This document shows positions 8,959 through 17,044 of a DNA stretch of 50,399 nt, in pieces. This DNA is from Photorhabdus bodei (lineage in GTDB: Bacteria; Pseudomonadota; Gammaproteobacteria; Enterobacterales; Enterobacteriaceae): contig NZ_NSCM01000037.1 of NCBI RefSeq assembly GCF_003287735.1, positions 1-50,399 of the forward strand. The letters run 5' to 3'. The notes under the pieces were generated by a model that was given only the letters and a program-made list of their open reading frames with translations, had not been told where the DNA came from and did not search any database. Position 1 is the stretch's first letter, and every line of letters begins with the position of its first letter. Position numbers and translations under genes: made by a program.

Positions 8959-10423
8959 CGCTGTTCTCCTGTTCCAGGCTAAAGGGGTATTTCACCTTGC
9001 GCCCCTGTGTTTCGTAATCAATCGGTATTTGTTGGGTAATATGTACCGCCACGCTGGCTCCCGGCGGTACGTAGACAGCATCAAAGGTTTGGCCGTAACG
9101 GGCTTTGACCCATTCCGACACGGCTTTAAATCCTCCGGCAGCAGCTTGTCCCAAAACCGCTTTACCGGCATCCCCGGTCAGTGATGACGTCTCACCGCCG
9201 TAACCGTTGGACTGAGTGGTTAACTGGCTTTGCGACAACACATCACCCGCAGCTGTGCCACCAGAAAGAGCAAATAAGGTTGGTAAATAACTGGATGCAT
9301 TGGATTTACGTTCACCGCTGATACACGGAATACCGTTGTCGTCAGATAGCCAGCCGATATCGCCGCCGCTATTATCCTGAACGTGATGGCTGCCATTGGT
9401 GCGATGATCCGATTTCGGCACAGTTCTGACGGTACCGTCTGCAAAGACAAAAGTTAAAGAAGTGACATTGCCGCGCACACAAGACAAGGTCCAGTCACCG
9501 GTAGCTGTACCCGAAACAATCGCGCCTTCCACGTCCGGCAGTTCAATGCCGTTGGCAGTCAAGTTATCTTTACCTATCAGTATCTTAAAAGGATACGGGT
9601 CAGTGACTTTGTCATTCACCGGCACCCGGCCTAATAATGCCGTCATCGCCTGGCTGCCGACCAGCGTCGTATTTTCGGGCAGGGTATAAACGGGCCGGAT
9701 AGCCTCGTTTGTATCACCCTCGGTAATGGCTTGCTGATTTTTAGTCATACCGTCGTATTCCAGTTTCTGACGGCTCAATGCATTGTCCTCCAGAAATGAC
9801 ACGGGAAAACGGGGAGTCGCTGGCTGACCGCTCATTGCAACCTGTGGGTCAGCCGGTAACGCATCCTGTGGGGTAATCCAGACCAGCCTGTCCCCGCCTG
9901 AGGTCGTATTTTGGCCGGTATCGTCCAATCCTAATCCCAGCGGAATCTCACGCTCAACCAGAGGGGAGTTTGTACTCATGCTTTTATTGCCTAACTGACG
10001 GGTCAACTGATCAAGTCGGCTGAACAGCGTTTGCTGCTCCGCTTTCAATACCTGCTGTTGCTTTTCTGTTTCCTCACGGGCACCCGCTACCGCCTGGTTA
10101 ATCTGGTCAGTCATATTCTGACTTCCGTTCCGCCATTTCTCATTGTCCGCCAGTAATTGTGCATTTTGTTTTTCCAGCGCCGCCTGCTGAACACGGATAC
10201 TGCGCAAAGCACCAATCAGGGTGCGCAACGTGTCTTCCGAGGTATCTCCCTCAATCCCCAATGCCCGCAGCTCCCCAGGAGACAGTTCTGCCAAGGCCTG
10301 ATGATTCACTGTCTGGCTGACAGGAATCTCTGATTGCCGACAACTCTTGATACCCACCGCCAGCCCTGCAATAACAAAAGCAGGCACGACCCATTTCACC
10401 AGACCGTTCGACTTAATTTGCAT
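8945..10423 (-). CDS. ICE protein PFL_4705 family (TIGR03752), TraB/VirB10-like
   Basis: 492 residues: one N-terminal membrane anchor (about 10-25), a coiled-coil segment (about 70-130) with many Gln, Glu and Lys, a linker, then a beta-rich C-terminal domain with GAIVSGTATGDWTLSCVRG and VYVPPGASVAVHITQQIPID. Topology and gene order fit a TraB/VirB10-like protein that spans the periplasm and links inner and outer membranes. The start overlaps the TIGR03749 stop by 11 bp. VirB10-like function is inferred from architecture; family membership is recognised from gene order and conserved motifs. Confidence 0.88.
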   Translation of the reverse strand: MQIKSNGLVKWVVPAFVIAGLAVGIKSCRQSEIPVSQTVNHQALAELSPGELRALGIEGDTSEDTLRTLIGALRSIRVQQAALEKQNAQLLADNEKWRNGSQNMTDQINQAVAGAREETEKQQQVLKAEQQTLFSRLDQLTRQLGNKSMSTNSPLVEREIPLGLGLDDTGQNTTSGGDRLVWITPQDALPADPQVAMSGQPATPRFPVSFLEDNALSRQKLEYDGMTKNQQAITEGDTNEAIRPVYTLPENTTLVGSQAMTALLGRVPVNDKVTDPYPFKILIGKDNLTANGIELPDVEGAIVSGTATGDWTLSCVRGNVTSLTFVFADGTVRTVPKSDHRTNGSHHVQDNSGGDIGWLSDDNGIPCISGERKSNASSYLPTLFALSGGTAAGDVLSQSQLTTQSNGYGGETSSLTGDAGKAVLGQAAAGGFKAVSEWVKARYGQTFDAVYVPPGASVAVHITQQIPIDYETQGRKVKYPFSLEQENSDGLD

Positions 10424-11336
10424 GGGGATTTCCTTGTTGCTTCATCGGCGTTTTTGACCTCACCGGTTCTGGCAGAAAGGCACGGTCAGGCCGACCTTTC
10501 ACCACCAAATAGACGGTAGTCGTGTCTTCCGGCGTGCCTGACGGTCCCAGCCAACGATGCTGAAAGGTCGCTGCTATGAATTGCCCCTGTAACCTGCGTG
10601 GATCAAGCACCACGTTCTCACGGTGGGCGTTACGTACTTTCAACGCCACCACAGCAAGGTTATCCACGCCCCAGCCCCCTAACGGGGAAACTATTACCGG
10701 CGCAGAGGGATACAATGTGGTTAATCGGGGTGGTAGCGCCAATGATACCGGGTGAATGCCGGGAACAGCTTCTACTGTACGCAACGGCGCATACAGACTC
10801 TGCGCGGCGTAACGAGTCAGAACCACCGGCAGCGGAGCCGTGTAGGACAGTTTTTGGTGCCAGGCGGCTTGACGTTCACCGGCAGGAGAGGGAGACGTTG
10901 CTGACGCATTATCCTCTTTGGCACCGTGATGAATCTGGTAGTTGGCCGTCAGCGTGGTCACATCCCCGTGGTACACTACACGAACCGGCTCAAGGGGACC
11001 TTTTCCATTTGTGGCTGTCACATCCAACAAAATCACTTCACCACTTTCCACATCTTGAAGCTGCAATCGGGTCTGAGCAAACGCATCACTTGGATACAAA
11101 TACACTGCACCACCGGTGCTTTGTACCCGCAATTTGCCATTCAGCGCACTCGGAAAACCTACCCGGACATTTTTATCCACAAAAACCACCCGCTCCTGTC
11201 CGGCATGCAAGGCAACCGGCAGCGGGATGCGCTCCCACTTCATCAACTCCACGGCTTCAACGGGTGAAACTGCAACCAGCCCGGCGAATAATAATGCGGT
11301 CAATGCCAATAACTCGACGAATACCTGTTTTTTCAC
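10413..11336 (-). CDS. ICE protein PFL_4704 family (TIGR03749, DUF3438), TraK/VirB9-like
   Basis: 307 residues with a GTG start at 11336 that overlaps the upstream TGA by 4 bp. A signal peptide (about 1-28, ending VEA) precedes the conserved ELMKWERIPLPVALHAGQER segment and GFPSALNGKLRVQ. The protein looks beta-rich and periplasmic. Its place between a VirB8-like and a VirB10-like protein suggests the TraK/VirB9 role in the outer-membrane core complex; that equivalence is inference. Confidence 0.88.
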   Translation of the reverse strand: MKKQVFVELLALTALLFAGLVAVSPVEAVELMKWERIPLPVALHAGQERVVFVDKNVRVGFPSALNGKLRVQSTGGAVYLYPSDAFAQTRLQLQDVESGEVILLDVTATNGKGPLEPVRVVYHGDVTTLTANYQIHHGAKEDNASATSPSPAGERQAAWHQKLSYTAPLPVVLTRYAAQSLYAPLRTVEAVPGIHPVSLALPPRLTTLYPSAPVIVSPLGGWGVDNLAVVALKVRNAHRENVVLDPRRLQGQFIAATFQHRWLGPSGTPEDTTTVYLVVKGRPDRAFLPEPVRSKTPMKQQGNPHAN

Positions 11337-11989
11337 TGGAATATCCCCTTTTTCGCCGGTACCGGCTGCAATGCGGCTTCCAGCCGTTGCGGTGTACTGT
11401 CATAACAATCCAGTGCCAGACCAAACGGGTTACGCTCTGCATCCCCTTCCCAACGGGTGATTTTAATTGGGTAACGTACCAGTGCCCGTTTTACCGGCTC
11501 AGCATGAAAATATTCATCGGCCACTAAATCTAACCGGATAACCCAGTTATCCCGGTCTTTTACCATCACATTGCTGTCACGAAAGCCCCGTTCCGGAATT
11601 TCATACACCACCCGCACGCGATCTTTTAACTCACCCACTTGTGACCGGTTTTGAGCATCCTGTTCCAGAAACACCTGGCAGGAGGGGGTCAAATACGGAG
11701 AAAGCGCTGCTATTTTCGCTGGATAATCGACTTCCCCGTCTTTCGGCCAGGCATTCAGTTGCTGAAAAATATAAAAGCCAAAGGCATAGACCTGGGAGAC
11801 CGGCACTTGCCACCACGGGCGGGTACTACCACTGCGGACATCCGGCGGCGTATAAATGGTTAACTCTCTCGGCGCCATCATCCAGCCACTCAGACTCAGC
11901 AACAACAACAAAACCAGCACACCACAGGCCGCACGTAACGTCAGGATATGCTGGTCCCGATTTTGAATCGCATGACGAAAACGGCTCAT
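11333..11989 (-). CDS. ICE protein PFL_4703 family (TIGR03746, DUF2895), TraE/VirB8-like
   Basis: 218 residues: short cytoplasmic N-terminus, one membrane helix (about 20-41), then a periplasmic domain opening with the conserved LTIYTPPDVRSG and WWQVPVSQVYAFGFYIFQQL segments and ending near NPFGLALDCYD. Size and topology match the bitopic VirB8/TraE class. The ATG at 11989 overlaps the TIGR03750 stop by 4 bp, and its stop overlaps the next gene likewise. Confidence 0.9.
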   Translation of the reverse strand: MSRFRHAIQNRDQHILTLRAACGVLVLLLLLSLSGWMMAPRELTIYTPPDVRSGSTRPWWQVPVSQVYAFGFYIFQQLNAWPKDGEVDYPAKIAALSPYLTPSCQVFLEQDAQNRSQVGELKDRVRVVYEIPERGFRDSNVMVKDRDNWVIRLDLVADEYFHAEPVKRALVRYPIKITRWEGDAERNPFGLALDCYDSTPQRLEAALQPVPAKKGIFQ

Positions 11990-12363
11990 AACCGCCCCAT
12001 TCGGGTCATTACCCGGTGACGGCGGCGCAACGACCAGCGTTGTGATGTGATAATCAGTGACGGGTCACCCAGACCCCAGCACCGCTTTTTAACCTCCAGC
12101 CGTCGATAGAGATAATGCGCCGGTTTACCGCGTTTCATCCGGGCCAGGTATTTGCCACCAAAGGCAATCAATAATAACGGCGCAATCAGTGCCACCGTCG
12201 GTATCATCACCCAACCCGTTACCGGTGCCAGTAACAAGCCAATGACCGTGCCAGCTATCAGTCCCGTTAATGCCGTCCAGCCCAGCTCTGGGGTAGTAAA
12301 TCCCCGGAACACGACAGGTTCAGCGTTAAGACGGTCAGGTAAAAAACGAATAGTCTGAACCAT
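11986..12363 (-). CDS. Conjugative transfer region protein TIGR03750 (DUF3487), TraL/VirB3-like
   Basis: 125 residues with two adjacent membrane helices (about 33-54 and 57-75) and a basic C-terminal tail containing KRGKPAHYLYRRLEVKK. The N-terminal FLPDRLNAEPVVFRG motif is typical of DUF3487. The hairpin topology fits the small VirB3/TraL-type inner-membrane proteins that precede VirB4 in other systems. It starts at 12363, 18 bp after the TIGR03745 gene. Confidence 0.88.
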   Translation of the reverse strand: MVQTIRFLPDRLNAEPVVFRGFTTPELGWTALTGLIAGTVIGLLLAPVTGWVMIPTVALIAPLLLIAFGGKYLARMKRGKPAHYLYRRLEVKKRCWGLGDPSLIITSQRWSLRRRHRVMTRMGRL

Positions 12364-12381
12364 ACTGACGCTTCCCTGGGG

Positions 12382-12768
12382 TTAAAAGAGAATGGACGTC
12401 GATTTGCCCAGCAACCAGATAACAGCCACTAACAGCACCACGCCAACCACCACAATCGCGCCAAATTTAGTCCAGGAGGCTCTGTCACTGCGAACTTCAG
12501 AAAAAGTATGGATTGCCGCTGTCGCCACATTGATAAATGCGATCGCGGCAACGACCAGCCCGCCTATCACGATGCCGTCCTGCAAGTACCCTTTGACGGT
12601 ATTAAAAATGCCACCACCACTCCCGCTGGAAGGCGGCTCAACCGTTGGCAATGCCGCTGTCACGGGTTGACAAACCAGATAAGCCAGCACACTGAGTGAC
12701 ACTACACAGGTATTGATACGGACAAACAGGCGGAACAGTGACTGACATCCCCGGTTTAACAGACCCAT
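12382..12768 (-). CDS. ICE membrane protein PFL_4702 family (TIGR03745, DUF2976), likely pilin-like
   Basis: The ATG at 12768 is preferred (128 residues) because an A/G-rich Shine-Dalgarno stretch (AAGGGAAAAGGAA) precedes it. An ATG seven codons upstream has no ribosome site. A signal peptide or first membrane segment (about 14-38, ending VTAA) is followed by the conserved PPSSGSGGGIF linker and two more hydrophobic helices. Small size, signal peptide and two helices are the layout of T4SS propilins (VirB2/TraA), so it may form the conjugative filament; that is inference. Confidence 0.85.
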   Translation of the reverse strand: MGLLNRGCQSLFRLFVRINTCVVSLSVLAYLVCQPVTAALPTVEPPSSGSGGGIFNTVKGYLQDGIVIGGLVVAAIAFINVATAAIHTFSEVRSDRASWTKFGAIVVVGVVLLVAVIWLLGKSTSILF

Positions 12769-12808
12769 TTCCTTTTCCCTTTTTTCCATTACAGGTTAAA
12801 AAAACCGA

Positions 12809-13045
12809 TTAGCTGGCAAACATCCAGATAGCCATCACCAGCAACAACGCCACACGAATGACAAAACGGTTCATCGCCGCTTCACGGACCTTTTCATTGG
12901 CCCAGCCCTGCCAGACGTCCACCATTCCCCATGCAGCCCAGAGAAACAGCACCGCTATCAGTAAACCAATACAGAGAAATTGCATCACATGGGGATCGAG
13001 ATTGCCGGAAGCGGCCCTGAATGCATTGCGTTGTACCTCGTTCAC
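12809..13045 (-). CDS. ICE protein PFL_4701 family (TIGR03758, DUF3262)
   Basis: 78 residues with a GTG start at 13045 overlapping the RAQPRD stop by 4 bp. Two hydrophobic helices (about 21-40 and 61-77) flank a conserved central WQGWANEKVREAAMNRFVIR segment. It is a small inner-membrane protein of unknown role, always adjacent to the pilin-like TIGR03745 gene in this ICE type. Confidence 0.85.
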   Translation of the reverse strand: MNEVQRNAFRAASGNLDPHVMQFLCIGLLIAVLFLWAAWGMVDVWQGWANEKVREAAMNRFVIRVALLLVMAIWMFAS

Positions 13046-13368
13046 CGTATTCGCTCCTGACGATATTGACCGGTCACATCCAGCACAGCCGCAGAAATCC
13101 CGGGTTGGGCACGGGAGGGGGTCAGATAGCGGTTAATGCCTTCACGGACAATATTGAGGTCCCGGTTAGCACGTAGATAATCAAAATAAAAACGGTCTGC
13201 CTGACCATCCTGAACGGCCAAAACCCGGGCACGCTCCAAACTGGCCTGCACCTGGTCAAGCTGTTTGAGTGTGGTGGCCAATTCATCTTTTTCCCCGGCC
13301 AGCACAGGCCAACTCATTAGTATCGTCAGGACAAAAAGACTATGGGAAAATAAACGGAAATAAACCAT
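13042..13368 (-). CDS. RAQPRD-family ICE protein
   Basis: 108 residues: signal peptide (about 1-24, VLA-G), a helical and probably coiled-coil region, then the signature tripeptide stretch SRAQPG near residue 90, matching the family's RAQPRD motif. It is periplasmic and its function is unknown. It is the first gene of the distal T4SS block on this strand; the 155 bp between it and the IS1595 end should hold the promoter or a former junction. In related ICEs the interval between this gene and TIGR03747 is a common cargo site, as it is here. Confidence 0.85.
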   Translation of the reverse strand: MVYFRLFSHSLFVLTILMSWPVLAGEKDELATTLKQLDQVQASLERARVLAVQDGQADRFYFDYLRANRDLNIVREGINRYLTPSRAQPGISAAVLDVTGQYRQERIR

Positions 13369-13523
13369 AGCATTACCCTAAATCTGCGTAGATATATACA
13401 TCAACAGAGTGACGAAAAAGAGTAACGATTACAGTGAATAATTGTTTATCTGATTTTGAAAATTTTGGGTACTTGAATTTAAGGTTGAAACCAGGGCGGG
13501 ATTCCACTTTGTATTTAACTTAA

Positions 13524-14226
13524 GGGGCTGTCCTAGATAAGTTATTTTATCTAGGATATCCAGATGAGAAAAAGTCGGATTAGCCAATACAAGCAAAAAC
13601 GTCTTCATGGGCTCTTCGTTGCCGGAGCTACAGCTCGAGTTAGTCGGTGTCAACACACGACTTCGGCTTACTATTTTCACCGCCTCAGAGTCCTTATCGC
13701 AAGTTATGTTGATGAATATTCTATGTTTGACAGTGAAGTCGAGATAGACGAAAGCTATTTCGGCGGTAAACGTAAGGGCAAACGCAGACGAGGCTCCTCG
13801 GGGAAAGTCCCTGTTTTTGGACTTCTCAAGCGAGGTGACAAGGTTTACACCCGCCTAATACCTAACGCTAAATCTGATACCTTAATGCCGATAATCACTG
13901 CCAAGATTAAGCCTGACAGCCTGGTCTACACAGACAATTTTGCCCGCTATGATGTGTTAGATGTATCCGATTTTAAACACTATCGAATCAACCATAGTAC
14001 AGAGTGTGTAGACGCTAAAAATAGTCAAAATCATATCAATGGAATAGAGAATTTTTGGAACCAAGCCAAACGTCATTTGCGTAGATTTAAGCATACCAAA
14101 GGAGCATTTTGAGCTCTTTCTTAAGGAATGTGAGTGGAGGTTTAATACACCGGGTGTAAAAGACCAATTACACATTCTAAAACAAATAGTTAAAGGAAGA
14201 ATATAATCGCGATCTAGGGCAGCCCC
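13524..14226 (+). mobile_element. IS1595-family insertion sequence (about 703 bp)
   Basis: Terminal inverted repeats ggggctgtcctaga (13524-13537) and tctagggcagcccc (14213-14226) match at 13 of 14 positions and enclose a single transposase frame. I see no matching 8-bp target duplication (taacttaa on the left, aaacattt on the right), so the flanks have probably been rearranged. It sits directly upstream of the distal T4SS operon and may have replaced part of its promoter region. Confidence 0.85.
13564..14206 (+). pseudogene. IS1595-type transposase, frameshifted near C-terminus
   Basis: The ATG at 13564 opens a frame with the ISXO2-like/IS1595 DDE core: EIDESYFGGKRKGKR near residue 65, YTDNFARYD near 125 and an H/N-rich GIENFWNQAKRHLRRF segment near 165. 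At about 14101 one extra G in aaaggagcat shifts the frame, so translation stops at 14112. One frame over, the homologous tail FELFLKECEWRFN continues to a TAA at 14206. A single-base insertion therefore removes about 32 residues. Programmed frameshifting is not usual for this family, so inactivation is likelier. Confidence 0.85.
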
Positions 14227-14269
14227 AAACATTTTTTATATTGAACATGTAAGACACTATTTTAAGGCT

Positions 14270-14804
14270 GATTTTCCCGGATTGGTCAGCTACACCTCCG
14301 TTTCCCCGTCATCAAGTATTTGAGAGCGTCTCACAGCAAATGAAAACGAGTACGGGCGTTTTATAACTTTAAACTTCATCTGATTATCAATGATTGTGGC
14401 AAACTTTTGGCGGTTAAGTTGATCTCAGGAAATTAGGATGATTGCAATCCCATCAAAGCGCGGGTACAAGGATTAACAGGATGGACAATAAAGGGTATTT
14501 ATCACAGACCTTGTGCGATGAGCTGAAAGCAGAAGGAATAACGTTAATCACTCACCGTAATAATATGAAGGCAAAAGCATTATCTCTCTGGGATAAGCTG
14601 ATGTTAAGAAGGCAATTTTTGATAGAAACGGTCATGGATCAGCTCAAAAATATTTCTCAGATAGCGCATTCAAGACACCGCAGTCAGCTCGGTTTTTTAT
14701 TGGAAATCGTCGCTGGCCTAATTGCTTATACATTCCAACCTAAAAAATCAAGCTTGAATTTACGGGATTGTGATATCGCTATTTTTAAACGAAACCGAGG
14801 TTAA
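14270..14804 (+). pseudogene. IS982-family transposase remnant
   Basis: Several frames together give IS982 transposase: DFPGLVSYT at 14270, FKLHLIINDCGKLLAVKLISGN near 14365-14437, then DNKGYLSQTLCDELKAEG through DQLKNISQIAHSRHRSQLGF and IAYTFQPKKSSLNLRD to the stop at 14804. Internal stops and frame changes, plus the missing N-terminal half, show it is dead. Its left side was probably lost next to the IS1595 insertion. The open stretch 14442-14804 should not be read as an independent gene. Confidence 0.8.
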
Positions 14805-14852
14805 TTAAAACAAAGTACCGGATAAAAAAACAACATCTTGTCAATAATCTGA

Positions 14853-14877
14853 AGAAAGCCCGCTCTGCGGACTTTCT
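14853..14877 (-). terminator. Hairpin after the HigBA-type operon
   Basis: agaaag (14853-14858) pairs with ctttct (14872-14877). After one mismatch, ccgc pairs with gcgg around a three-base loop. It lies 4 bp downstream of the antitoxin stop on the minus strand. The downstream T-tract is poor, so termination efficiency is uncertain. Confidence 0.5.
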
Positions 14878-14880
14878 CCC

Positions 14881-15180
14881 TTAAAGATGGAAAGCTACGC
14901 GCTTACCCGTTGGAAGTGTCACATCAAGACTTAATTCGCCGCCTAATGCTTTCACATAGCGCTTAAGTGTTGATAGCCTTGGATCATTGTCAGCTTGTTC
15001 CATTCGAGCAACGGAAGGCTGTTTGACCCCCATAACAGCGGCCAATTCTGTTTGTGAAATTTTTAGCTCATCACGCAATTGGCTAAGGGCGATCTGGATA
15101 CTGGCTTCTTCAACCCGTTCCGCGACTCGTGCCTGCATTTCAGGACTTTCTTTAGCCAACAGTTCTCTGTAAGTAGCCAT
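14881..15180 (-). CDS. higA: HigA-type antitoxin (XRE helix-turn-helix)
   Basis: 99 residues. The HTH domain is ISQTELAAVMGVKQPSVARME at about residues 41-61, followed by a C-terminal strand ALGGELSLDVTLPTG characteristic of HigA-like antitoxins paired with Gp49-like toxins. It starts 2 bp after the toxin gene, so the pair is one operon with the toxin first, the normal HigBA order. It should neutralise the toxin and autoregulate the promoter upstream of 15533. Confidence 0.88.
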   Translation of the reverse strand: MATYRELLAKESPEMQARVAERVEEASIQIALSQLRDELKISQTELAAVMGVKQPSVARMEQADNDPRLSTLKRYVKALGGELSLDVTLPTGKRVAFHL

Positions 15181-15182
15181 GA

Positions 15183-15533
15183 TTATTTCTCCAGTTTCGC
15201 AAGATGTTTACGGTACTCGGAATCAGCCAGCCGAATCATATCCTTATAGAAACGTTTCTCATTTAATCCCGTTTTATCGCCAGCACACAAAATAATTGCG
15301 CAGCGGGTAGGATCAAACGCAAAAAACGCTCTGATAGGATTACCAGCATGTTGTACACGCAGTTCCTTCATATTGGGGAAATCAGAACCACTCAATGTAT
15401 CAACATATGGTCTGCCAAGTTTTGGGCCGAACTTTTCCAATACCCCCATAGCTTCATAGACTGACTCCCTTAGAGCATCTTCCTGAGTCAGAAACCACTC
15501 ATCAAAACACTCTGTCGTTATGACTTCCCACAT
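15183..15533 (-). CDS. higB: HigB/Gp49-type (RelE superfamily) toxin
   Basis: 116 residues of the phage-derived Gp49-like/HigB family. It has the N-terminal WEVITTECFDEWFLTQ segment, GRPYVDTLSGSDFPNMKELRVQ in the middle, and the RAFFAFDPTRCAIILCAGDKTG core followed by a Lys/Arg-rich C-terminal helix. Such toxins are ribosome-dependent mRNA interferases. The ORF is intact. It lies between two IS982 remnants of the same orientation. Confidence 0.88.
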   Translation of the reverse strand: MWEVITTECFDEWFLTQEDALRESVYEAMGVLEKFGPKLGRPYVDTLSGSDFPNMKELRVQHAGNPIRAFFAFDPTRCAIILCAGDKTGLNEKRFYKDMIRLADSEYRKHLAKLEK

Positions 15534-15553
15534 ATCGACTCCATAGCCTATTT

Positions 15554-15573
15554 GTTATAATTAAGAATATAAC
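15554..15573. promoter_or_regulatory. Possible HigA operator / higBA promoter region
   Basis: An inverted repeat gttata (15554-15559) / tataac (15568-15573) lies 20-40 bp upstream of the toxin start within a very AT-rich stretch with TTGAAA and TATATT-like hexamers. This is where a HigA dimer would be expected to bind. The assignment rests on position and symmetry only. Confidence 0.35.
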
Positions 15574-15616
15574 GTATTCACTATAATTTCAACCATAGCG
15601 GCTCGATTTTATATTC

Positions 15617-15685
15617 TTTTTTCAACCGAAAAAGCCGAGTTTGAATTTACGGGGTTCTGAACTCGCTCTTCTTAAGCAAAGTTGA
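15617..15685 (+). pseudogene. Second IS982 transposase 3' remnant (C-terminal 22 residues)
   Basis: Translated in the plus frame this short stretch reads FFQPKKPSLNLRGSELALL and then KQS stop. It closely matches the C-terminus of the larger IS982 remnant, and the DNA also aligns through the following gattaactaa. The similarity ends at about 15695, abruptly abutting a truncated phosphoribosyltransferase-like gene. It is therefore the right end of another IS982 copy. Confidence 0.7.
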
Positions 15686-15687
15686 GA

Positions 15688-16001
15688 TTAACTAATGTCA
15701 GTTTTGCACTTTGATGGAGGTACTGGAACAAAAGTCAAACGTTGAAGCGTGCTGATGATATGAGACAACATTTCAGCTATTCTATTTATTGCCTGCTGCT
15801 TATGTTTATAATGCTCTTCAGTTCTCTGTAATACACTCTTTTTTAGTTTATTATTAACCTATTCATTTCACTGCAAACAGAACCTTTTCTGGCTGTATAT
15901 TACCCATAAAAGTAACAATAAAATTAACAAATGTCGTCCTCTGCAAGATAGTAGTGATCTCTACGACTCAATTCATCAATTTTCGTAAGACGGTAAGTCA
16001 C
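15688..16001 (-). pseudogene. Truncated phosphoribosyltransferase-like (ComF-type) gene downstream of dprA-like gene
   Basis: A GTG at 16001 overlaps the DprA-like stop (GTGA) and opens TYRLTKIDELSRRDHYYLAE. After a TAA and frame changes, homologous-looking sequence resumes as KKSVLQRTEEHYKHKQQAIN and ends LTFVPVPPSKCKTD, which resembles the beginning of a PRTase core (TLVPVPPSK-type strand). It is cut off at about 15695 by the IS982 remnant. The family call is tentative. Overlap with the DprA-like gene is visible, and DprA-like/PRTase pairing is known for SLOG-type conflict cassettes. Confidence 0.5.
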
Positions 16002-16660
16002 AGATGTTCCCTAATATCCTCATAGTCTTTAACCCTTATAGCCCCTAACGATTCATATTTTACCGGCCAGCTAATCGAAGTATTCTTGAAACAAGATTCT
16101 AATATAAATAATTTCCTGCCTTGATTCAAAGCCGCTCTAGCTTGCGTCATCGTTCCTGAGGTATCAGATGCCTCAACGATAATAGTCGCTTCAGATAATG
16201 CTGACATAGTCACATTACGCTCAGGAAAAAACAGACGATTACTACGGTAATCTTGCTCAATATAACGTTTAAATGGTACCTGGCTAATTAGCAAATAACT
16301 TTCTCTAATTGCCTTTTGGAGCTCACTATTCTGTCTTGGGTAAATATGAGACAACGGAGTACCAATAACCGCTATTGTGTTACCTCCCAACTCCAACGCA
16401 GTCGTATGAGCAACCGTATCGACTCCCTCAGCCAAGCCAGAAATAATAGTAAATCCATCATTCACAAGACTTTTAACTAGCTTTCTTGTTCTACGGCGAC
16501 CTTCATCAGATATCTTTCGTGAACCGACGACAGCCACACACCGAGTATTCACTAAATCCCACCAACCTTGATAATAAAACAATTCTATTGGGTAACGAGC
16601 ATCTCTCAATTTATCAGGATATTCGCTAGCTCCGTGCACTCTAATACCTAAATGCTCCAC
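15998..16660 (-). CDS. DprA/Smf-like SLOG-superfamily protein
   Basis: 220 residues from a GTG at 16660 that overlaps the upstream gene by 13 bp. The Rossmann-type DprA core is clear: VAVVGSRKISDEG (about 42-54), IISGLAEGVDTVAH (about 74-88), NTIAVIGTPLSHIYPRQN, RNVTMSALSEATIIVEAS and SGTMTQARAALNQGRKLF. It lacks the N-terminal SAM-like and C-terminal winged-helix domains of housekeeping DprA, which is about 370 residues. It is probably a mobile, cargo-type SLOG protein rather than the transformation loader. Its partners on both sides are damaged. Confidence 0.82.
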   Translation of the reverse strand: MEHLGIRVHGASEYPDKLRDARYPIELFYYQGWWDLVNTRCVAVVGSRKISDEGRRRTRKLVKSLVNDGFTIISGLAEGVDTVAHTTALELGGNTIAVIGTPLSHIYPRQNSELQKAIRESYLLISQVPFKRYIEQDYRSNRLFFPERNVTMSALSEATIIVEASDTSGTMTQARAALNQGRKLFILESCFKNTSISWPVKYESLGAIRVKDYEDIREHL

Positions 16661-17022
16661 AGAATATTTATTAAGAAAATATATTTCAGTGACTTTTTGA
16701 CAGACTCTCTTTTTTCTTCGGGGACGAGTTCAGATGGTATCGTACCATTAGGTGCTTGCCGAAATTTATTAGCAATAGTTTTAAATGTAGCGCCCTGCTC
16801 AGTCCACAACGCTTCATATGCCGCCATCTCCTCAAATGGAGATATCGCTCGTTCGAAGGAATCTGAAGATCCAAAATCAAGTTGCAACATTTTATCCGTT
16901 CCCAATTCATGGAATAAAAGGTTACTAAGAACACCTACTACAGTAACTGCCGAAAAGGCAATACAAAAACAGGCTAAATGGTTAACTGAGTAAATGCCAT
17001 TATTTTTTCTTTTTACTACCAA
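16648..17022 (-). pseudogene. Unknown membrane-anchored protein upstream of dprA-like gene, 5'-truncated
   Basis: The open frame encodes up to 124 residues with a hydrophobic segment near 15-35 and a soluble part containing FEEMAAYEALWTEQGATFKT. No ATG is available at the N-terminus; the frame opens with a TTG and has no ribosome site. Just upstream, at about 17025-17045, the sequence becomes the yhcG remnant. The 5' end has therefore probably been lost at that junction. Its end overlaps the DprA-like start, so it belonged to the same cassette. I do not recognise its family. Confidence 0.55.
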
Positions 17023-17044
17023 CTACGCTCTACCGGGAGCACGC

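Noticed and set aside
13429..13680. Minus-strand ORF across the IS1595 left end
   Set aside because: It spans the element boundary and transposase antisense; chance frame.
14442..14804. Apparent independent 120-codon gene
   Set aside because: It is only the C-terminal piece of an IS982 transposase with frame breaks upstream.
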